Source of the DNA: Rhodobacterales bacterium
GTDB taxonomy: Bacteria; Pseudomonadota; Alphaproteobacteria; Rhodobacterales; Rhodobacteraceae
Reading direction: 5' to 3'
Assembly (NCBI GenBank): GCA_025362795.1
Contig: JANYFE010000089.1
Coordinates: forward strand, 1-64,000
Length of the DNA: 64,000 bases
Positions 26,056-35,207 of this stretch are shown here, one piece after another. The notes below the pieces were generated by a model. The model made no database searches, was not told the DNA's origin, and saw only the letters and a program-made list of their open reading frames with translations. The first letter of the stretch is position 1; every line of letters starts with the position of its first letter. The translations under genes were made by a program, and so were the position numbers.

Positions 26056-27477
26056 TCAGGTCTGCGAACCACCCACCGTCAGACCACCGATCATCAGGGT
26101 GGGCTGGCCGACACCGACCGGCACCCACTGCCCGGCTTTGCCGCAATTGCCGATACCGGGGTCCAGCGCCAGATCGTTGCCAATGGCGCGGATTTGTTTC
26201 AGCGCGGTGGCACCGTCGCCGATCAGGGTGGCACCCTTGACGGCTTCGCCGACCACGCCATTGCGGACGCGATAGGCTTCGGTGCAGGAAAACACGAATT
26301 TGCCGTTGGTGATATCGACCTGACCGCCGCCGAAGCCTACGGCGTAAATGCCGTCTTTCAGACTGGCGACAATGCCGGCGGGGTCGTCGTTGCCAGCGAG
26401 CATATAGGTGTTGGTCATGCGCGGCATCGGGATATGGGCATAGCTTTCGCGGCGGCCGTTGCCGGTGGGGGCGACACCCATCAGGCGGGCATTCTGGCGG
26501 TCCTGCATGTAGCCTATCAGCTTGCCGTCTTCGATCAGGATGTTCTTGGCAGACGGGGTGCCTTCGTCATCGACGGAGATCGAGCCGCGACGGTCGGGGA
26601 TGGTGCCGTCGTCCAGCACGGTGACACCTTTGGCGGCGATCTGCTGCCCCATCAGGCCCGCGAAGGCGGAGGTTTGTTTGCGGTTGAAGTCGCCTTCCAG
26701 CCCATGACCAATCGCCTCGTGCAGAAGAATGCCGGGCCAGCCGGGCCCCAGAACCACATCCATCATGCCGGCGGGGGCGGGGACGGCGTCCAGGTTGACC
26801 AAGGCGATGCGCAGGGCTTCACGGATCTGCGCCTGCCAGAAGGCGGGTTCCATCAGGCGGGCGAGGCCGTGGCGGCCACCGCCGCCGGTGCCGCCCTGTT
26901 CGCGGCGGCCGTTCTGTTCGACGATGACGCTGACATTCAGGCGGGCCATCGGGCGGATGTCGGTCAGGCGCAGGCCCTCGGGGCGCAGGATTTCAACCTC
27001 TTGCAGGCCAGCGGCGAGGGTGGCGGAGACCTGAATGACGCGGTGGTCGAGGGCGCGGGCGTAGGCGTCGATTTCCTTCAGGATGTCCAGTTTGCCGGCA
27101 AAGCTCGCGTCGGTCATCGGGTCGGCATCGGTGTAAAGCTTGATATTGGTGCCCTTGGGGCTGGCTGCCATCGTACCACCACCGTGGCCCACGGCAAGCC
27201 GTGCGGTCTGAGCGGCGCGGCGCAGCGCCTGTTCGGAGATTTCGGTGGAATGGGCATATCCCGCGACCTCGCCCCGGATCGCCCGCAGGCCGAACCCTTC
27301 GGAGGCGTCATAGCTGGCAGTCTTGATGCGGCCATCGTCCAGAACCAGCGCCTCTGACCGGCGGCGTTCCAGAAACAATTCGCCATCGTCGGCCCCAAGG
27401 GTCGCTGCGCGTAAGGTGGCGAGGGCCGCGGCCTCGTCCAGATGGGTTTCGAACGGGCGGAAGGGGGCGTCGGTCAT
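26056..27477 (-). CDS. tldD: Metalloprotease TldD
   Basis: The 473-residue protein is the TldD subunit of the TldD/TldE zinc protease that degrades unfolded or leader peptides and matures some peptide antibiotics. It has the HExxxH motif in LLHEAIGHGLEGDFNRKQTS near residue 255, ASEGFGLRAIRG near 60 and DDEGTPSAKNILIEDGKLIG near 310. The start at 27477 gives MTDAPFRPFETHLDEAAALA; an extra 15 codons upstream lack a ribosome site. The partner tldE is not in this window. Divergent from ctaC. Confidence 0.94.
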   Translation of the reverse strand: MTDAPFRPFETHLDEAAALATLRAATLGADDGELFLERRRSEALVLDDGRIKTASYDASEGFGLRAIRGEVAGYAHSTEISEQALRRAAQTARLAVGHGGGTMAASPKGTNIKLYTDADPMTDASFAGKLDILKEIDAYARALDHRVIQVSATLAAGLQEVEILRPEGLRLTDIRPMARLNVSVIVEQNGRREQGGTGGGGRHGLARLMEPAFWQAQIREALRIALVNLDAVPAPAGMMDVVLGPGWPGILLHEAIGHGLEGDFNRKQTSAFAGLMGQQIAAKGVTVLDDGTIPDRRGSISVDDEGTPSAKNILIEDGKLIGYMQDRQNARLMGVAPTGNGRRESYAHIPMPRMTNTYMLAGNDDPAGIVASLKDGIYAVGFGGGQVDITNGKFVFSCTEAYRVRNGVVGEAVKGATLIGDGATALKQIRAIGNDLALDPGIGNCGKAGQWVPVGVGQPTLMIGGLTVGGSQT

Positions 27478-27656
27478 GGAAAAATCCTTGGGCGGAGGTT
27501 GAAACGGGTCGGGCTGTACCATTTTGCCGCAACAGTTTCTCTTGTCGTCACGTCCCTAATATGGTTTCACGGCAACCAGAAACAACGGGATTCTGTCAGA
27601 CATACTGGCCGGGTCGAAAAGGCGGCGCAAAGCTGCCCTGCGAACAGGAATAGAAC

Positions 27657-28493
27657 ATGCGTCTTCTGACCCCTTTGCATCGTGTAGCGGCAGGTGTTGC
27701 GGCCAGCCTTCTGGCGTTTGGCGGGCCGGTTTCTGCGGAAGTCCTGCAGAAAATCGGCGTGCCGCTGCCCGAAGGCACCGGGTTCCAGCCCGCGTCCAGC
27801 GTGACGGCGGTCGTGGCGCAGGGACTGGACCACATGCTGCTGATCGTCTGTACGGTGATCGTGGCCTTTGTGACCGTGCTGCTGCTGTATGTGGCGTGGA
27901 AATTCGGGGCAAAGCGTCATGCGGTTCCAGCCAAGTTTACCCACAACTCGCCTTTGGAAGTGGCATGGACCCTGATCCCCATTGTCATTCTGGTGTTCAT
28001 CGGGTCGTTCTCGCTGCCGGCCTTGTTTCAGCAGGAAGAAATTCCGGCGGCGGACGTGCTTATCAAGGCGACGGGAAACCAGTGGTACTGGAGCTATGAC
28101 TATCCCAATGACGGCGTGGCGTTTGACGCGGTCTTGCTGGACAAGGACAAGCTGGCGGCAGCGGGCTATGCGCCGACCGATTACCTGCTTGCGGCGGATA
28201 ACGCAGTTGTCGTGCCCGTGAACAAGAACATCGTCGTGCAGGTGACGGGCGCGGATGTGATCCACGCCTGGGCGGTGCCGGCATTCGCGGTCATGCACTC
28301 GGCTGTGCCGGGACGTTTGGGCCAGTTGTGGTTCAAGCCGACGCAGGAAGGCATATATTTTGGCCAGTGCACCACGCTGTGCGGGTCGAACCATGCCTAC
28401 ATGCCGATTGTCGTCAAAGTCGTCAGTCAACAGGCCTATGATGCCTGGCTGGTCGCGGCCAAAGCCGGGAACGTTGCGCTCGCGTCGAACTGA
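27657..28493 (+). CDS. ctaC: Cytochrome c oxidase subunit II
   Basis: The 278-residue precursor has a signal peptide (to about PVSA), two membrane helices ([20 protein letters not shown] and [19 protein letters not shown]) and a periplasmic cupredoxin domain holding the binuclear CuA site: [10 protein letters not shown] near residue 202, then the [14 protein letters not shown] block with both cysteines, His and Met. It accepts electrons from cytochrome c in aa3-type oxidase. It heads the ctaC-ctaB-coxF-ctaG-ctaE operon; subunit I is not in the window. Confidence 0.97.
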   Translation: MRLLTPLHRVAAGVAASLLAFGGPVSAEVLQKIGVPLPEGTGFQPASSVTAVVAQGLDHMLLIVCTVIVAFVTVLLLYVAWKFGAKRHAVPAKFTHNSPLEVAWTLIPIVILVFIGSFSLPALFQQEEIPAADVLIKATGNQWYWSYDYPNDGVAFDAVLLDKDKLAAAGYAPTDYLLAADNAVVVPVNKNIVVQVTGADVIHAWAVPAFAVMHSAVPGRLGQLWFKPTQEGIYFGQCTTLCGSNHAYMPIVVKVVSQQAYDAWLVAAKAGNVALASN

Positions 28494-28562
28494 GCCGGAA
28501 CGGACAGCCGGATTGGAAGGCCCCCGCGCAGGGGCCTTCGTGTTACGGGGTAGCAGGACGCC

Positions 28563-29498
28563 ATGACCGAGACACAGACAACTTTTGACGAACTGGCCGA
28601 GCCGGGTTTTGGCGATTTCGTGCAGTTGCTGAAGCCGCGCGTGATGTCGCTTGTGGTGTTCACGGCGCTGGTCGGGCTGGTGGTGGCGCCGGTGCATCTG
28701 TATCCGGTGGCGGGGTTTTCAGCGGTGTTGTTCATCGCTTTGGGCGCGGGTGCGTCGGGTGCGCTGAACATGTGGTGGGATGCCGATATCGACGCGGTGA
28801 TGCGGCGGACGGCGAACCGGCCGGTGCCCTCGGGGCGCATCCAGCCGGGTGAGGCTTTGGGGCTGGGACTGGCGCTGTCGGGGATTTCGGTGGTGATGCT
28901 GTGGCTGGCCACCAATGCCGTCGCGGCGGGGCTTTTAGCTTTCACGATCTTCTTTTATGCCGTGGTCTATTCGATGTGGCTGAAGCGGTCGACGCCGCAG
29001 AATATCGTGATCGGGGGCGCTGCCGGGGCGTTTCCGCCCATGATCGGCTGGGCCGCTGCGACCGGGTCGGTGGCGCTGCCAGCGGTTTTGATGTTCGCGC
29101 TGATCTTCATGTGGACGCCACCGCATTTCTGGGCGTTGGCGCTGTTCATGAAGGATGACTATTCAAAGGCTGGCGTGCCGATGCTGACCGTGACGCATGG
29201 ACGGCGGGTGACGCGGGCCTATATCCTGATCTACACCGTGCTGCTGATGCCGGTGGCGCTGGCGGTCGGTTTTACACCGATTGGCGGGCCGGTCTATCTG
29301 GGTGTCGCGGTGCTGTTGAACCTGTGGTTCCTGATTGGCGCGGTGCGGATCATCCGGCGCGACGAGGTGCAGGCCGAGGCGGACAAATACGCGGTGGAAA
29401 AGGCGTTCTTCCGGTTTTCGTTGCTGTATCTGTTCCTGCATTTCGGGGCGCTGCTGGTAGAGGCCGGGTTGCACGGCATGGGGCAAGGAGCCTGGTGA
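28563..29498 (+). CDS. ctaB: Protohaem IX farnesyltransferase (haem O synthase)
   Basis: The 311-residue UbiA-family membrane protein attaches a farnesyl group to haem b, first step to haem a. The prenyl-diphosphate motif NMWWDADIDAVMRRTANRPV is at about residues 69-88, and the second conserved loop YSMWLKRSTPQNIVIGGAAG near 138; about eight to nine helices follow. Its stop overlaps the next start (TGATG). Confidence 0.96.
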   Translation: MTETQTTFDELAEPGFGDFVQLLKPRVMSLVVFTALVGLVVAPVHLYPVAGFSAVLFIALGAGASGALNMWWDADIDAVMRRTANRPVPSGRIQPGEALGLGLALSGISVVMLWLATNAVAAGLLAFTIFFYAVVYSMWLKRSTPQNIVIGGAAGAFPPMIGWAAATGSVALPAVLMFALIFMWTPPHFWALALFMKDDYSKAGVPMLTVTHGRRVTRAYILIYTVLLMPVALAVGFTPIGGPVYLGVAVLLNLWFLIGAVRIIRRDEVQAEADKYAVEKAFFRFSLLYLFLHFGALLVEAGLHGMGQGAW

Positions 29499-29683
29499 TG
29501 AATTTCGAGCCGGAACATGAGATCCACAAACGCCGTTTTTCGCGCAATCTGGGCGTGGGGCTGGCGCTGGGTGCGTTTGTCATGCTGACGTTTTTCCTGA
29601 CGGTGGAAAAGGTGACGCGCGGCGATCCGATGCATGCGATCCGGGGCGAGGGGGCTGTCGTGCAGCCCGACTCCGCGCCATGA
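29498..29683 (+). CDS. CoxF-like small membrane protein of the cytochrome oxidase operon
   Basis: The 61-residue protein (MNFEPEHEIHKRRFSRNLGV) has a polar N-terminus, one membrane helix (LGAFVMLTFFLTVEKV) and a short periplasmic tail. Small proteins of this form, called CoxF, lie between ctaB and ctaG in Paracoccus and Rhodobacter relatives and are presumed assembly helpers. Its ATG overlaps the ctaB stop and its TGA overlaps the ctaG start (ATGA). Confidence 0.8.
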   Translation: MNFEPEHEIHKRRFSRNLGVGLALGAFVMLTFFLTVEKVTRGDPMHAIRGEGAVVQPDSAP

Positions 29684-30249
29684 GACAGGACCAGAAAACC
29701 GCGGGTTGGTTGGCGCTGATGGTGGCGGTCATGGTGTCGCTGTCCTTCGTGGCGGTGCCGTTCTATTCGTGGTTTTGCAAGACGACCGGTTATGGCGGCA
29801 CCACGTCGGTGGCCAAGGCGGCACCCGCCAAGGCGCTGGGCCAGATGATCACGATACGTTTTGACGGCTCGCTGGAGGCGGGGATGCCCTGGACCTTCAA
29901 ACCGGAGCAGCGCGAGATGCGCCTGCATATCGGCGAGACCGGGCTGGCGTTTTTCGAGGCCACAAATCCGACCGACCGGACGGTGGCGGGTCAGGCCAGC
30001 TATAACGTGACGCCCGACGCGGCTGGCGGCTACTTTACCAAGATCGAGTGCTTTTGCTTTACCGAACAGGTGCTGAAGCCGCATGAGGTGGCGCATATGC
30101 CCGTCACGTTCTATGTGGACCCCGCGATCGTCAATGATCCGGAAGGCAAGCTGGTGCAGGAAATCACCTTGTCCTATACATTCCATGAAATCCCGCTTCC
30201 CAATACGCAGGCAGCCCTTGCCCCTGCGGACGTGAAACCGATAAACTAG
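29680..30249 (+). CDS. ctaG: Cytochrome c oxidase assembly protein CtaG (Cox11)
   Basis: The 189-residue protein has a single N-terminal membrane anchor (LALMVAVMVSLSFVAVPFYS) ending in the conserved YSWFCKTTGYGGTT, and a periplasmic immunoglobulin-like domain with the copper-binding ECFCFTEQVLKPHE motif near residue 126. Cox11 delivers copper to the CuB site of subunit I. It is translationally coupled to coxF and 27 bases upstream of ctaE. Confidence 0.96.
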   Translation: MRQDQKTAGWLALMVAVMVSLSFVAVPFYSWFCKTTGYGGTTSVAKAAPAKALGQMITIRFDGSLEAGMPWTFKPEQREMRLHIGETGLAFFEATNPTDRTVAGQASYNVTPDAAGGYFTKIECFCFTEQVLKPHEVAHMPVTFYVDPAIVNDPEGKLVQEITLSYTFHEIPLPNTQAALAPADVKPIN

Positions 30250-30276
30250 CCCAAAGAACAGCCGAGGAACCCCGAC

Positions 30277-31101
30277 ATGGCCCATGCCAAGAACCACGAC
30301 TATCACATTCTTCCGCCGTCGCTGTGGCCGTTCATGGGGGCGTTTTCCGCCTTTTTGATGCTGGGCGGTCTGGTGGTCTGGATGAACGGCCATGGCGCTG
30401 CCGAACGCGGCACCCCGTTCATCGCCATCATCGGCCTGCTGGGCGTGTTGTACACGATGTACGGCTGGTGGTCGAACGTGGTTCACGAAGGCAATACCGG
30501 CGACCACACCCCGGTGGTACGGATCAGCCTGCGCTACGGGTTCATCATGTTCATCATGTCTGAAGTGATGTTCTTTGCCGCCTGGTTCTGGACCTTCTTC
30601 AAGCACCGCCTGTATCCGATGGGGCCGCTGTCCCCGATCAAGGATGGCGTCTGGCCGCCTGCCGGGATTGAAGTGTTCGACCCCTGGCATCTGCCGATCA
30701 TCAACACGCTGATCTTGCTGTGTTCGGGCGCGGCGGCAACCTGGGCGCACCATGCGCTGGTGCATGACAACAACAACCGCGCCGACATAAAGCGCGGTCT
30801 GACGCTGGCGATTATGCTGGGGGTGATGTTCACCGGATTTCAGGCCTATGAATATGCCCATGCCGGTTTCGGTTTTGCCGGGAACATCTATGGCGCCTCG
30901 TTCTTCATGGCGACCGGTTTTCACGGCGCGCATGTCATCATCGGCTCGATCTTTCTGACAGTCTGTCTGCTGCGCACCTATGCCGGAGATTTTACGCCGG
31001 AACAGCATATCGGATTTGAAGCGGCAGCCTGGTACTGGCACTTTGTTGACGTGGTCTGGCTGTTCCTGTTTGCCGCAGTTTATGTCTGGGGCGCTGCCTG
31101 A
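30277..31101 (+). CDS. ctaE: Cytochrome c oxidase subunit III
   Basis: The 274-residue seven-helix protein contains the family blocks [20 protein letters not shown] at the start, [17 protein letters not shown] near residue 97, and [11 protein letters not shown] and [20 protein letters not shown] near the end. Subunit III stabilises the oxidase core. A terminator follows the stop. Confidence 0.97.
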   Translation: MAHAKNHDYHILPPSLWPFMGAFSAFLMLGGLVVWMNGHGAAERGTPFIAIIGLLGVLYTMYGWWSNVVHEGNTGDHTPVVRISLRYGFIMFIMSEVMFFAAWFWTFFKHRLYPMGPLSPIKDGVWPPAGIEVFDPWHLPIINTLILLCSGAAATWAHHALVHDNNNRADIKRGLTLAIMLGVMFTGFQAYEYAHAGFGFAGNIYGASFFMATGFHGAHVIIGSIFLTVCLLRTYAGDFTPEQHIGFEAAAWYWHFVDVVWLFLFAAVYVWGAA

Positions 31102-31131
31102 GTCTGCAACAGTTTCTAATGCTGAAACAAT

Positions 31132-31166
31132 AGCGCGCCCATGCGAGTGGGCGCGCTGTTGTTTTA
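31132..31166 (+). terminator. Intrinsic terminator after ctaE
   Basis: A perfect 10-bp stem AGCGCGCCCA / TGGGCGCGCT with a 6-base loop (TGCGAG) is followed by TGTTGTTTT. It should end the ctaC-ctaE transcript before the inserted VPLPA-CTERM gene. Confidence 0.8.
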
Positions 31167-31249
31167 AAAGGCTAATTCGGCCTATTTAGAATTCAATTGA
31201 CTCAAATCCTGCTTTCGAGGTTTTATTGCGCCTTTGGAGGAGAAAGCAC

Positions 31250-31819
31250 ATGAATGTATCAATCAAGACCCTTTTGACATCGGCGGCACTTGTGATGCTG
31301 GGCACTGTTGCGAGTGCCGCGACCTTGAGTTTTGACACGACGGCGGACTGCGCATCTGCGGGTTTGACAATTACGCAGGGTTCTACGGAAGGACCGTGCA
31401 TTGGTTCGACGACGCCAAATGGCACGCCGGGTCTGTTGGCGCGGGGGGCGGCCGACTCGTTCTGGACCGTGCGGTTCAACAGTGCCCAGTCTTCAATCTC
31501 GATTGACCTTGGCGATTTCGGTGCCGACAGTGACTTTTTGTTTCTGGCGGTCTATGACAGCTTCAACATGCTGCTGGGCGCCGTCAACATTGATGTCCTT
31601 GCCGATGACGTCATCATGCACAGCCTTAACTTTAGCACTGTCTCGGACAAAATTGCATGGGCGGCGTTCGGCACGCAGGGTGGGCTTGGCGGCATTTATG
31701 CAGACAACCTGACATTCGGGAAGCAAATGTCGGCGGTGCCGGTTCCGGCGGCGGGCGGGTTGCTGGCGCTGGGTCTGGCCGGTCTTGCGGCATTGCGGCG
31801 CAGAAAATCTGCCGTCTGA
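31250..31819 (+). CDS. Secreted VPLPA-CTERM (PEP-CTERM type) sorting-domain protein
   Basis: The 189-residue protein has a signal peptide (to about VASAAT), a beta-rich body of unknown fold and a C-terminal sorting tail: VPVPAAGGLLALGLAGLAAL then RRRKSAV, that is a VPLPA motif, one helix and a basic end. Such proteins are recognised by an exosortase, cleaved and released to the cell surface or matrix. A GGAGGAGAAAG ribosome site precedes the ATG. It is flanked by its own terminators inside an otherwise conserved cytochrome oxidase/SURF1 array. Confidence 0.85.
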   Translation: MNVSIKTLLTSAALVMLGTVASAATLSFDTTADCASAGLTITQGSTEGPCIGSTTPNGTPGLLARGAADSFWTVRFNSAQSSISIDLGDFGADSDFLFLAVYDSFNMLLGAVNIDVLADDVIMHSLNFSTVSDKIAWAAFGTQGGLGGIYADNLTFGKQMSAVPVPAAGGLLALGLAGLAALRRRKSAV

Positions 31820-31846
31820 TTGCTGATCCTGCGCAAAGGCGATACT

Positions 31847-31881
31847 GGGTTGGGGCGCGGTCTGATGCTGCGCCCCAACCC
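31847..31881 (+). terminator. Hairpin after the VPLPA-CTERM gene
   Basis: A perfect 12-bp stem GGGTTGGGGCGC / GCGCCCCAACCC around an 11-base loop lies 28 bases past the stop and 15 before the SURF1 start. There is no T tract, so it may attenuate rather than fully terminate. Confidence 0.6.
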
Positions 31882-31895
31882 GTTCAGGATGCCTG

Positions 31896-32564
31896 ATGCG
31901 CCGCTTTGTAGCCCCTGTTTTGTTTGGCCTGATCGGGGCCGTCATCCTGATTTATCTGGGTGTCTGGCAGTTGCAGCGCCTGGCCTGGAAAGAGGCCATG
32001 CTGGCGCAGATCGCGGCGATGCTGGTCGATCCGCCGGTGCCGCTGCCAGCGCAAGTCGATGCCGACCATGACCGCTATCGTGGCGTGACGGTGGTGGGGC
32101 GGTTTACCGGCGCGGCGGTCTATTCGCTGGACAGTCTGAAGGATGTCGGGCCGGGCAAGCGTGTGATTGCGGTGTTCGAGACTGCTGACAAGCGGCGGGT
32201 GCTGGTGGATCGTGGCATCTGGCTGGACGGCACCGAGGCGCAGCCTCTGGTCGGCCATGATGCACAGGTCGCGGGCAATCTGGACTGGCCGCGCGAGAGT
32301 GACGGTTTCACGCCGCCGCCAGATGCCAAGACCGGGCTGTGGTTTGCCCGGGATGTTCCGGCAATGGCGCAGGCTTTGGGCACCGAGCCGGTGCTGATTG
32401 TCGCGCGTGGGCCGACTGGTGACGGGATTGCGCCGATGCCGGTTGATACTTCGGTTATTCCCAATAACCATTGGCAATACGCGATGACGTGGTTTGCGCT
32501 GGCGGCGGTGTGGTTGGGGATGACAGCCTATCTGCTGTGGCGTATCAGGCAGCGCACAGTTTGA
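31896..32564 (+). CDS. SURF1 family cytochrome oxidase biogenesis protein
   Basis: The 222-residue protein has the two-helix SURF1 topology: an N-terminal helix (FGLIGAVILIYLGVWQLQRL, with the conserved GxWQxxR-type WQLQRLAWK) and a C-terminal helix (AMTWFALAAVWLGMTAYLLW), with NNHWQYA just before it, flanking a periplasmic domain (VLVDRGIW). SURF1 assists haem a insertion into subunit I, consistent with the cta genes upstream. Confidence 0.92.
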   Translation: MRRFVAPVLFGLIGAVILIYLGVWQLQRLAWKEAMLAQIAAMLVDPPVPLPAQVDADHDRYRGVTVVGRFTGAAVYSLDSLKDVGPGKRVIAVFETADKRRVLVDRGIWLDGTEAQPLVGHDAQVAGNLDWPRESDGFTPPPDAKTGLWFARDVPAMAQALGTEPVLIVARGPTGDGIAPMPVDTSVIPNNHWQYAMTWFALAAVWLGMTAYLLWRIRQRTV

Positions 32565-32574
32565 GGGCAGGATG

Positions 32575-33951
32575 ATGCGGTATATCTCGACACGGGGCCA
32601 GGCACCCGCACTGACGTTCCTGGAAGCGATGATGACCGGGCTGGCGCGTGACGGCGGGTTGTATGTGCCAGAGGTGGTGCCGCATGTCAGTCCTGCGGGC
32701 ATGGCGGGGCTGTCGTATGAGGAAACTGCGTTTCGGGTGATGTGGCCGTTTCTGGGCGGCGTGTTTGGCGAGGACGAGTTTCGCGGGCTGATCGCCAAGG
32801 CCTATGCCGGGTTTGGTCATGCCGCGCGAGCGCCACTGGTGCAGTTGGGGCCAAACCATTTTCTGCTGGAACTGTTCCATGGGCCGACGCTGGCGTTCAA
32901 GGACTTTGCCATGCAGCTGATCGGGCAGATGATGCAGGCGGCTTTGGCGAAAAGCGGCAAGCGGATCACGATTGTCGGGGCGACCAGTGGTGATACCGGG
33001 TCGGCGGCGATGGAGGCATTTCGCGGCCTTGCCAATGTCGATCTGTTCATCCTGTATCCGCATGGCCGGGTGTCAGAGGTGCAGCGCCGGCAGATGACCA
33101 CGCCTGTCGAGGCCAATGTTCATGCGATTGCGGTGGATGGCGATTTTGACGACGCTCAGGCCCGCGTGAAGGACATGTTCAACGATCTGGCCTTTCGCGA
33201 CGAGGTGCGGCTGGCGGGGGTGAACAGTATCAACTGGGCGCGGGTTCTGGCGCAGGTGGTATATTATTTCTATGCGGGCGTGGCATTGGGTGCGCCGGGG
33301 CGGGCGGTGAGTTTCACGGTGCCGACCGGCAATTTCGGCGATATTTTCGCGGGGTATATTGCGCGGAGCATGGGGTTGCCGATTGAAAAGCTGGTGATTG
33401 CGACCAATCAGAATGACATTCTGGACCGGGCGTTGCGGACCGGGCGCTATCAGATGGATGGGGTCAAGCCGTCAATCAGCCCGTCGATGGATATTCAGGT
33501 CTCGTCGAATTTCGAGCGGGTGTTGTTTGACGCCTATGGCCGGGATGGCAAGGCTGTTGCGGCCTTGATGGGGGAATTGGCGTCGGGCGGCTTTGCGATT
33601 TCGCAAGGGGCGCTGGGGATGCTGCGCGAGGCCTTTGCATCGGGGCGGTGTTCGGAGGCAGAAACTTCGGCCAAGATGGCGCGGGTCTATGCTGCGACGG
33701 GCGAGGTGTTGTGCCCGCATTCCGCCGTTGGCGTGAAGGTGGCGGAGGACCATCTGGGTTCCACGCCAATGATCACGCTGGCCACGGCCCATCCGGCGAA
33801 GTTTCCGGATGCGGTGGAGGCGGCGGTGGGTGTCAGGCCTGCCTTGCCGGCGCGGATGGCGGACCTTTTTGCACGCAAGGAGCGCGTGACAAGGTCGGCC
33901 AATGATCTTAAGTCTTTGCAAGCCCTTGTCCGTGAAAGGATCGCCCGTTGA
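32575..33951 (+). CDS. thrC: Threonine synthase
   Basis: The 458-residue PLP enzyme turns O-phosphohomoserine into threonine. MRYISTRGQAPALTFLEAMM is the family N-terminus; the PLP lysine is Lys109 in HGPTLAFKDFAMQL, with VGATSGDTGSAAMEAFRG near residue 133 and VPTGNFGDIFAGYIA near 248 for cofactor binding. The second of two adjacent ATGs (32575) has better spacing from GGGCAGG. It follows SURF1 closely and its stop overlaps the TTG start of the M16 peptidase gene. Confidence 0.96.
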   Translation: MRYISTRGQAPALTFLEAMMTGLARDGGLYVPEVVPHVSPAGMAGLSYEETAFRVMWPFLGGVFGEDEFRGLIAKAYAGFGHAARAPLVQLGPNHFLLELFHGPTLAFKDFAMQLIGQMMQAALAKSGKRITIVGATSGDTGSAAMEAFRGLANVDLFILYPHGRVSEVQRRQMTTPVEANVHAIAVDGDFDDAQARVKDMFNDLAFRDEVRLAGVNSINWARVLAQVVYYFYAGVALGAPGRAVSFTVPTGNFGDIFAGYIARSMGLPIEKLVIATNQNDILDRALRTGRYQMDGVKPSISPSMDIQVSSNFERVLFDAYGRDGKAVAALMGELASGGFAISQGALGMLREAFASGRCSEAETSAKMARVYAATGEVLCPHSAVGVKVAEDHLGSTPMITLATAHPAKFPDAVEAAVGVRPALPARMADLFARKERVTRSANDLKSLQALVRERIAR

Positions 33952-35207
33952 CGACCCGTCTGACCACCCTGTCCAATGGACTGCGCATCGTGACCGAACA
34001 TATGCCGGGGCTGAAATCTGCTTCTGCCGGGGTCTGGGTGATGGCGGGGGGGCGGCATGAGCGGGCCGAGCAGAACGGGATTGCACATTTTCTGGAGCAT
34101 ATGGCGTTCAAGGGCACCAAACGGCGCACGGCGTTGCAGATTGCCGAGGAAATCGAGGATGTCGGCGGCTATATCAACGCCTATACCAGTCGCGAGATGA
34201 CGGCCTATTACGCGCGGGTTCTGGAGGCGGATGTCGGCCTCGCTCTCGATGTGATTGGCGATATCGTGCTGAACCCGGCCTTCGACAAGAAGGAAATCGA
34301 AGTTGAACGCCATGTGATCCTGCAAGAGATCGGGCAAGCGCTGGATACGCCGGACGACATTGTTTTTGATTGGTTGCAGGAAGTGTCCTACCCGGATCAG
34401 CCGTTTGGCCGCACCATTCTGGGACCGGAGGAACGGGTTTCGAGTTTCAGCCGCAAGGACCTGCAAGGCTTCGTGAAAGAACATTACGGGCCGGAGCAGA
34501 TGATTTTGGCGGCGGCGGGTGCGGTGGATCACGATGCGATCGTCGTGCAAGCGGAAGCGATCTTTGGCGGGTTGAAGGCGCGCCAACAGGCGGCGTTCCA
34601 GCCAGCAAAGTTTCTGGGTACCGAGCGGCGCGAGATCAAGGATCTGGAGCAGGTCCATTTTGCGATGGCGTTCGATGCGCCGGGCTATCGGCACCCTGAT
34701 GTCTACACCGCACAAGTCTATGCGATGACGATGGGGGGCGGCATGTCGAGCCGCCTGTTCCAGAAGATCCGGGAAGAGCGCGGTCTGTGTTATTCGATTT
34801 TCGCGCAGTCGGGCGCTTATGAGGATGCCGGGCAGATCACGCTATATGCCGGGACCAGCGCCGAAGAGATCGGTGCTTTGACCCAGTTGACGGTGGATGA
34901 GTTGAAGCGGGCGGCGGATGACATGTCGGAGGCCGAGGTCGCGCGGGCACGGGCACAGATCAAGGCCGGGATGCTGATGGGGCTGGAAAGCCCGTCCAGC
35001 CGCGCGGAACGGATCGCGCGGCTGCTGGCGATCTATGGCCGGGTGCCTGCCGTGGACGAGGCGGTGGCGCGGATTGACGCCGTGTCGACCGCGGATGTGC
35101 GGCGCTATGCGGGCGAGCTTACGGTAAGTGATGCGGCACTGGCGCTGTATGGACCGGTTGAGAACGCGCCGACCTTGGAGGCGATCCGGGCCAGGCTGCG
35201 CGGCTGA
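33948..35207 (+). CDS. M16 family zinc peptidase (processing peptidase-like)
   Basis: The 419-residue protein has the inverted zinc motif HFLEH (His47, Glu50, His51) and the third ligand probably Glu127 in RHVILQEIGQ, so this is an active subunit, most like the bacterial homologues of mitochondrial processing peptidase beta. A second, inactive M16 half (GGGMSSRLFQKIREERGLCY near residue 263) follows. The start codon is TTG, overlapping the thrC stop (TTGA). thrC and this gene are commonly adjacent in Rhodobacterales. Confidence 0.92.
   Translation: MTTRLTTLSNGLRIVTEHMPGLKSASAGVWVMAGGRHERAEQNGIAHFLEHMAFKGTKRRTALQIAEEIEDVGGYINAYTSREMTAYYARVLEADVGLALDVIGDIVLNPAFDKKEIEVERHVILQEIGQALDTPDDIVFDWLQEVSYPDQPFGRTILGPEERVSSFSRKDLQGFVKEHYGPEQMILAAAGAVDHDAIVVQAEAIFGGLKARQQAAFQPAKFLGTERREIKDLEQVHFAMAFDAPGYRHPDVYTAQVYAMTMGGGMSSRLFQKIREERGLCYSIFAQSGAYEDAGQITLYAGTSAEEIGALTQLTVDELKRAADDMSEAEVARARAQIKAGMLMGLESPSSRAERIARLLAIYGRVPAVDEAVARIDAVSTADVRRYAGELTVSDAALALYGPVENAPTLEAIRARLRG

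Noticed and set aside
26194-27357. Open frame antisense to tldD
   Set aside because: Shadow of a well-supported gene, low-complexity Gly/Ala composition, no ribosome site.
29350-31041. Long open frame antisense to the cytochrome oxidase genes
   Set aside because: GC-rich shadow frame of ctaB, ctaG and ctaE; composition is His/Arg/Gln-rich with no recognisable domain.
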